A DNA stretch of 10,942 nucleotides from Actinomycetales bacterium Ga0077552. Lineage in GTDB: Bacteria; Actinomycetota; Actinomycetes; Actinomycetales; Microbacteriaceae. The notes beneath the pieces were generated by a model that had not been told where the DNA came from, made no database searches, and saw only the letters and a program-made list of their open reading frames with translations. The DNA lies in assembly GCA_001464255.1 (NCBI GenBank), contig LNFD01000219.1, positions 1-10,942 of the forward strand, read 5' to 3'. Within the stretch, counting starts at the first letter, position 1; the number at the start of each line of letters is the position of its first letter. The translations under genes were made by a program, and so were the position numbers. Of the stretch, positions 8,154 to 10,942 are shown piece by piece.

Positions 8154-8177
8154 GGCGGTATTCCCGCGCCACGAATG

Positions 8178-8183
8178 AAGGAG
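8178..8183 (+). promoter_or_regulatory. Ribosome binding site of ctaB, unusually close to start
   Basis: AAGGAG matches the 16S anti-Shine-Dalgarno sequence well, but only 2 nt separate it from the ATG at 8186, against a usual 5-9 nt. No alternative in-frame start gives better spacing. Confidence 0.6.
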
Positions 8184-8185
8184 CC

Positions 8186-9106
8186 ATGGATACTGCTCTC
8201 GATCACGCCGTCTCGACGCGACCGCGCAGCATCCGACGCACCCTCTCCGCCTACGTCGCGCTGACGAAGCCGCGCGTCATCGAGCTGCTGCTCGTGACGA
8301 CCGCGCCCGTCATGATCCTCGCCGCCGACGGCCTGCCGAGCATCTGGCTCGTGCTCGCGACGCTCGTCGGCGGGGCGCTCTCGGCCGGCTCCGCGGGTGC
8401 CTTCAACATGTACATCGACCGCGACATCGACCGGCTCATGGGACGCACCCAGAACCGCCCGCTCGTCACCGGCGAGGTCTCCGACCGCGCGGCGCTCATC
8501 TTCGCCTACACGATCGGCATCGTGTCGATCGTGTGGCTCGGCCTCACCACCAACTGGCTCGCCGCGTCGCTCTCGCTCGCCGCGATCCTGTTCTACGTCG
8601 TCATCTACACGCTCGTGCTCAAGCGCCGCACCGAGCAGAACATCATCTGGGGCGGCATCGCGGGCTGCTTCCCCGTGCTCATCGGCTGGACGGCCGTGAC
8701 GGGCTCGCTCGACTGGCCGCCGCTCATCCTGTTCCTGGTGGTCTTCCTCTGGACCCCGCCGCACTACTGGCCGCTGTCGATGAAGTACCGCGAGGACTAC
8801 GCGGCGGCCGACGTGCCGATGCTCGCCGTCATGCGCGATCGTGCCACGGTCGGGGTGCAGGTCGTGCTCTACGCCTGGGCGACCGTCGCGGCCTCGCTCC
8901 TGCTCATCCCGATCGCCCCGATGGGCGCTCTCTACACGGCCGTCGCCCTGATCTCCGGCGGCTGGTTCATCGTCGAGAGCCATCGGCTCTACGGGCGGGC
9001 CGTACGGGGGCTCGAAGCCTCGCCCATGCGGGTGTTCCACGCGAGCATCACGTATTTGACGCTGCTCTTCGTGGCCGTCGGCATCGACCCGCTGCTGCCC
9101 TTCTAG
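8186..9106 (+). CDS. ctaB: Protoheme IX farnesyltransferase (heme O synthase)
   Basis: Adds a farnesyl group to protoheme to make heme O, the precursor of heme A; integral membrane enzyme of the UbiA prenyltransferase superfamily. 306 residues with about nine hydrophobic segments. Conserved: TKPRVIELLL (27-36), the first Asp-rich motif NMYIDRDIDRLM (74-85) followed by RTQNRPL (87-93), KRRTEQNIIWGG (146-157), and the second motif region WTPPHYWPLSMKY (189-201) with DYAAADVPML (204-213). The ATG at 8186 is the only plausible start: no start codon lies in frame between it and 8102, which is upstream of the predicted promoter, and none follows before the first membrane segment. AAGGAG (8178-8183) sits only 2 nt before the ATG. 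The gene ends in TAG at 9104-9106, overlapping the end of convergent ctaA. Confidence 0.96.
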   Translation: MDTALDHAVSTRPRSIRRTLSAYVALTKPRVIELLLVTTAPVMILAADGLPSIWLVLATLVGGALSAGSAGAFNMYIDRDIDRLMGRTQNRPLVTGEVSDRAALIFAYTIGIVSIVWLGLTTNWLAASLSLAAILFYVVIYTLVLKRRTEQNIIWGGIAGCFPVLIGWTAVTGSLDWPPLILFLVVFLWTPPHYWPLSMKYREDYAAADVPMLAVMRDRATVGVQVVLYAWATVAASLLLIPIAPMGALYTAVALISGGWFIVESHRLYGRAVRGLEASPMRVFHASITYLTLLFVAVGIDPLLPF

Positions 9107-10050
9107 CGCGCGACCCCCGCGAGCTCGACCGGCTGCGCCGCGACGGGGTGCTCGCTCTCGCTGCGCCGCAGCGCGAGCAGCGAGAGCGTGACGAGGGCGA
9201 CGAGCACGCACGCAAGCACCATGTGGATACCGACGAGGATCTCGGGCAGGCCGAGGCGCGCCTGCGCGATCCCGACCGCGATCTGCACGATCTCGACGGC
9301 GATAAGGCCCGTCACGGCGCGCCGCAACGGCGCGCGGCCGAGTCGGATCGCGACGACGAGCAGCAGCACGCTCAGCCCGAACGTGATGTAGGCGGGCCAC
9401 GAGTGCACGTGCTGCAGCAGCTCGCTGTCGAGCCCGTTGCGGGCGGCCCCGCCGTCTCCCGCGTGCGGGCCCGAGCCCGTCACGACGATGCCGACGAGCA
9501 CGGTGATCCACGCGCCCACCGCGGTCGCGAGCGCAAGAGCCCGCACCGCGGGCGGCACGGCGAGCTCGCCTGTCGTGCGCCCGCGGTAGACGCGGTGCAC
9601 GAAGACCACGGCGAGCGCGACGAGTACGGCCGACACGACGAAGTGGAAGCCGACGACCCAGGGGTTGAGCTCGGTGAGCACGGTGATGCCGCCGATGACG
9701 GCCTGGGCCGGGATGCCGAGGCCCAGCGCGACCGTGAGACGCAGAAGCTCGGGGCGCTCGCGGCGCATCCGGAGCACCGAGAGGAAAGCGAGGATCGCGA
9801 TGATGACGAGGACGAAGGTGAGCAGCCGGTTGCCGAACTCGACGATGCCGTGGATACCCATCTCGGGTGTCGCGATGAACGAGTCCTCCGTGCACCGCGG
9901 CCAGGTGGGGCACCCGAGCCCCGAACCCGTGAGCCGCACCGCTCCACCCGTGCCGACGATGAGGGTCTGACTGACGAGCGACGCCCAGGCGATGACCCGC
10001 ACCCGGCGGTCGGTGGTCGAGACGGGCAGCCACTGCCACAGCCGATTCAC
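9103..10050 (-). CDS. ctaA: Heme A synthase (COX15/CtaA family)
   Basis: Oxidises the C8 methyl of heme O to a formyl group, giving heme A for aa3-type oxidase. 315 residues with eight predicted membrane helices arranged as two four-helix halves. Visible features: GGAVRLTGSGLGCP (35-48), the paired loop cysteines Cys47 and Cys53, EFGNR (71-75), His136 (GFHF), TGSGPHAGD (191-199), His214/His216 (LQHVHSW) and His276 (GIHM). By comparison with Bacillus subtilis CtaA (Glu57, His60, His123, His216, His278), three heme-ligand histidines are present, but the first is Asn74 in the ExxH position. Loop 3 has no cysteine pair. The start is GTG at 10050 with AGGAGG 9 nt upstream. The gene converges on ctaB and is divergent from sufB. 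Confidence 0.95.
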   Translation of the reverse strand: MNRLWQWLPVSTTDRRVRVIAWASLVSQTLIVGTGGAVRLTGSGLGCPTWPRCTEDSFIATPEMGIHGIVEFGNRLLTFVLVIIAILAFLSVLRMRRERPELLRLTVALGLGIPAQAVIGGITVLTELNPWVVGFHFVVSAVLVALAVVFVHRVYRGRTTGELAVPPAVRALALATAVGAWITVLVGIVVTGSGPHAGDGGAARNGLDSELLQHVHSWPAYITFGLSVLLLVVAIRLGRAPLRRAVTGLIAVEIVQIAVGIAQARLGLPEILVGIHMVLACVLVALVTLSLLALRRSESEHPVAAQPVELAGVAR

Positions 10051-10059
10051 GGTCTGCTT

Positions 10060-10065
10060 CCTCCT
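10060..10065 (-). promoter_or_regulatory. Ribosome binding site of ctaA
   Basis: On the minus strand this reads AGGAGG, a full consensus match, 9 nt before the GTG at 10050. It supports the GTG start. Confidence 0.8.
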
Positions 10066-10083
10066 CTTTCAGGCTGCGCACGG

Positions 10084-10089
10084 TAGAAT
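10084..10089 (+). promoter_or_regulatory. Candidate -10 element of sufB
   Basis: TAGAAT matches TATAAT at five of six positions and the actinobacterial TAnnnT pattern. No -35 match is seen at 16-19 nt. If used, transcription would begin near 10096 and the sufB leader would be about 190 nt. Confidence 0.35.
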
Positions 10090-10185
10090 CAGGGCAGCTC
10101 ATCGTCAGTGTCGACCGCGAGCCGCGCATCACGCAGCCGCTGGGCGGCTCGGGCTCACGACATCTCGTTCGGCCTCAGTGTATTC

Positions 10186-10200
10186 ACGCTCGTTGAGCGT
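10186..10200 (+). repeat. Inverted repeat in the sufB leader
   Basis: ACGCTC-gtt-GAGCGT, perfect 6-bp arms around 3 nt. It could be an operator or a small RNA hairpin. It lacks a T-run, so it is not a typical intrinsic terminator. The arms are less GC-extreme than the surrounding sequence. Confidence 0.4.
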
Positions 10201-10286
10201 CTGCCGAAGGTCGCCGCGCTGCAGGATGTCCACGGAATGTCACCGTCCCGATCACGGTTGGGTTCGGAAGAGAGAAGAGGAAACGC

Positions 10287-10942
10287 ATGTCTGACGTGCT
10301 CATCGACCGACCCGAGCTCGAGGGGCTCGGCCAGTACGAGTTCGGCTGGAGCGACTCCGACGCCGCCGGGGCTTCGGCCCGCCGCGGCATCGACGACAGC
10401 GTCGTGCGCAACATCTCGACCCTCAAGGACGAACCGCAGTGGATGCTCGACCTGCGTCTGAAGGGCCTCAAGCTCTTCGGCCAGAAGCCCATGCCGCTCT
10501 GGGGCGCCGACCTGTCGGGCATCGACTTCGACAACATCAAGTACTTCGTGCGCTCCACCGAGAAGCAGGCCACCACGTGGGAGGAGCTGCCGGAGGAGAT
10601 CAAGAACACCTACGAGAAGCTCGGCATCCCCGAGGCCGAGCGCCAGCGGCTCGTCGCGGGTGTCGCCGCGCAGTACGAGTCGGAGGTCGTCTACCACCAG
10701 ATCCGCGAGGACCTCGAGGCCCAGGGCGTCATCTTCATGGACACCGACACGGCCCTGCGCGAGCACCCCGAGTTCTTCACCGAGTACTTCGGCACGGTCA
10801 TCCCCGCGGGCGACAACAAGTTCGCCGCGCTCAACACGGCCGTCTGGTCGGGCGGCTCGTTCGTCTACGTGCCGCCGGGCGTGCACGTCGAGATCCCGCT
10901 GCAGGCCTACTTCCGCATCAATACCGAGAACATGGGCCAGTT
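10287..10942 (+). CDS. sufB: Fe-S cluster assembly protein SufB, partial (C-terminus beyond right edge)
   Basis: Scaffold subunit of the SufBCD complex on which iron-sulfur clusters are built; cytosolic. 218 codons are visible and open to the edge; the family is about 470 residues, so over half is missing. The N-terminal part matches SufB: VVRNISTLKDEPQWMLDLRL (39-58), PLWGADLSGIDF (70-81), VYHQIREDLEAQGVIF (135-150), and SGGSFVYVPPGV (188-199) leading into the beta-helical core. SufD, the paralogue, lacks the long Glu-rich N-terminal helices seen here. The ATG at 10287 has AGAGG at 6-nt spacing. Usually sufD, sufC and sufS follow; that cannot be seen. No regulator gene (sufR) precedes it. 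Confidence 0.96.
   Translation, partial: MSDVLIDRPELEGLGQYEFGWSDSDAAGASARRGIDDSVVRNISTLKDEPQWMLDLRLKGLKLFGQKPMPLWGADLSGIDFDNIKYFVRSTEKQATTWEELPEEIKNTYEKLGIPEAERQRLVAGVAAQYESEVVYHQIREDLEAQGVIFMDTDTALREHPEFFTEYFGTVIPAGDNKFAALNTAVWSGGSFVYVPPGVHVEIPLQAYFRINTENMGQ

Larger units (their letters stand above)
7996..8185. promoter_or_regulatory. Divergent intergenic region, tkt / ctaB
   Basis: 190 nt holding the presumed promoters of the pentose phosphate block (leftward) and ctaB (rightward). It contains two facing -10-like elements, annotated separately. It also has a 10-bp palindrome CTGCGCGCAG (8056-8065) and a short hairpin CGGGC-ctc-GCCCG (8028-8040), both in the tkt leader. At this base composition such short GC-rich dyads arise easily, so no regulator can be named. 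No small gene is evident. Confidence 0.6.
10051..10286. promoter_or_regulatory. Divergent intergenic region and sufB leader
   Basis: 236 nt between ctaA and sufB, presumed to hold both promoters. For sufB a -10-like TAGAAT lies at 10084-10089. For ctaA, a minus-strand TCGACA (near 10109-10114) resembles a -35, but the -10 position 18 nt on is only GATTCT. Several dyads lie in the part that would be the sufB leader: CGAGCCGC (10118-10125) with GCGGCTCG (10144-10151); AGCCGC-tgg-GCGGCT (10135-10149), which excludes the former; ACGCTC-gtt-GAGCGT (10186-10200); and ACCGT (10242-10246) with ACGGT (10254-10258). I find no coding sequence with a believable start and ribosome binding site, and no known riboswitch or iron-box sequence. 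Confidence 0.6.

Noticed and set aside
8102..8185. Upstream ATG (8102) for ctaB
   Set aside because: It would place the start before the -10-like TAGACT and add a non-conserved Arg-rich tail; the ATG at 8186 has AAGGAG.
9090..9125. Bidirectional terminator between ctaB and ctaA
   Set aside because: The coding regions overlap by four bases and no stem-loop followed by a T-run is seen on either strand.
7973..10132. 719-codon open frame on the minus strand across ctaB and ctaA
   Set aside because: It covers ctaB antisense and ctaA in the wrong frame, is low-complexity Arg/Ala/Gly/Asp, and has no domain. It is a high-GC shadow.
10155..10886. 243-codon minus-strand frame across the sufB leader and sufB
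   Set aside because: It is antisense to clear SufB sequence, with Leu/Val/Glu/Arg composition typical of a shadow frame.
1..10942. Mobile element, CRISPR, tRNA/rRNA or defence system
   Set aside because: All sequence is explained by nine core genes and two short divergent regions; no transposase, repeat array, tRNA-like cloverleaf or composition break was seen.

Overview
The window is GC-rich chromosomal DNA from an actinobacterium. Gene order (tkt-tal-pgi-zwf-opcA-pgl, beside ctaB, ctaA and sufB), frequent GTG starts, purine-rich ribosome binding sites and the presence of OpcA all point to Actinomycetota. The family Microbacteriaceae is my best guess; that is inference from gene content, not from a phylogenetic marker. 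Everything is core metabolism. I see no insertion sequence, phage gene, tRNA/rRNA, CRISPR array or foreign-looking segment, and no unrecognised gene.

Layout. From 2 to 7995 runs a minus-strand, operon-like block. Read in its own direction it is transketolase (tkt), transaldolase (tal), glucose-6-phosphate isomerase (pgi), glucose-6-phosphate dehydrogenase (zwf), the dehydrogenase assembly factor OpcA, and 6-phosphogluconolactonase (pgl, cut by the left edge). Spacings are 48, -4, 26, -4 and 44 nt. The two negative values are ATGA and GTGA start/stop overlaps. A 190-nt divergent region (7996-8185) separates this block from plus-strand ctaB (heme O synthase). ctaB converges on minus-strand ctaA (heme A synthase), and the two stop codons share the tetranucleotide CTAG. 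A second divergent region of 236 nt (10051-10286) separates ctaA from plus-strand sufB (Fe-S cluster scaffold), which runs off the right edge.

How the genes work together. Zwf (with OpcA) and Pgl carry out the first two steps of the oxidative pentose phosphate pathway and yield NADPH. Tkt and Tal rearrange the resulting sugar phosphates back to fructose-6-phosphate and glyceraldehyde-3-phosphate. Pgi returns fructose-6-phosphate to glucose-6-phosphate, so the block encodes most of a pentose phosphate cycle; 6-phosphogluconate dehydrogenase and the pentose phosphate isomerase/epimerase are not in this window. CtaB and CtaA convert protoheme to heme O and then heme A for aa3-type cytochrome oxidase. 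SufB begins what is normally the SUF iron-sulfur assembly operon.

No previously undescribed system is visible. The points most worth a second look are an Asn where heme A synthase normally has a heme-ligand His, the translationally coupled tal-pgi pair (fused into one protein elsewhere), the CTAG-sharing convergent ctaB/ctaA pair, and a long, dyad-rich sufB leader with no adjacent regulator gene.
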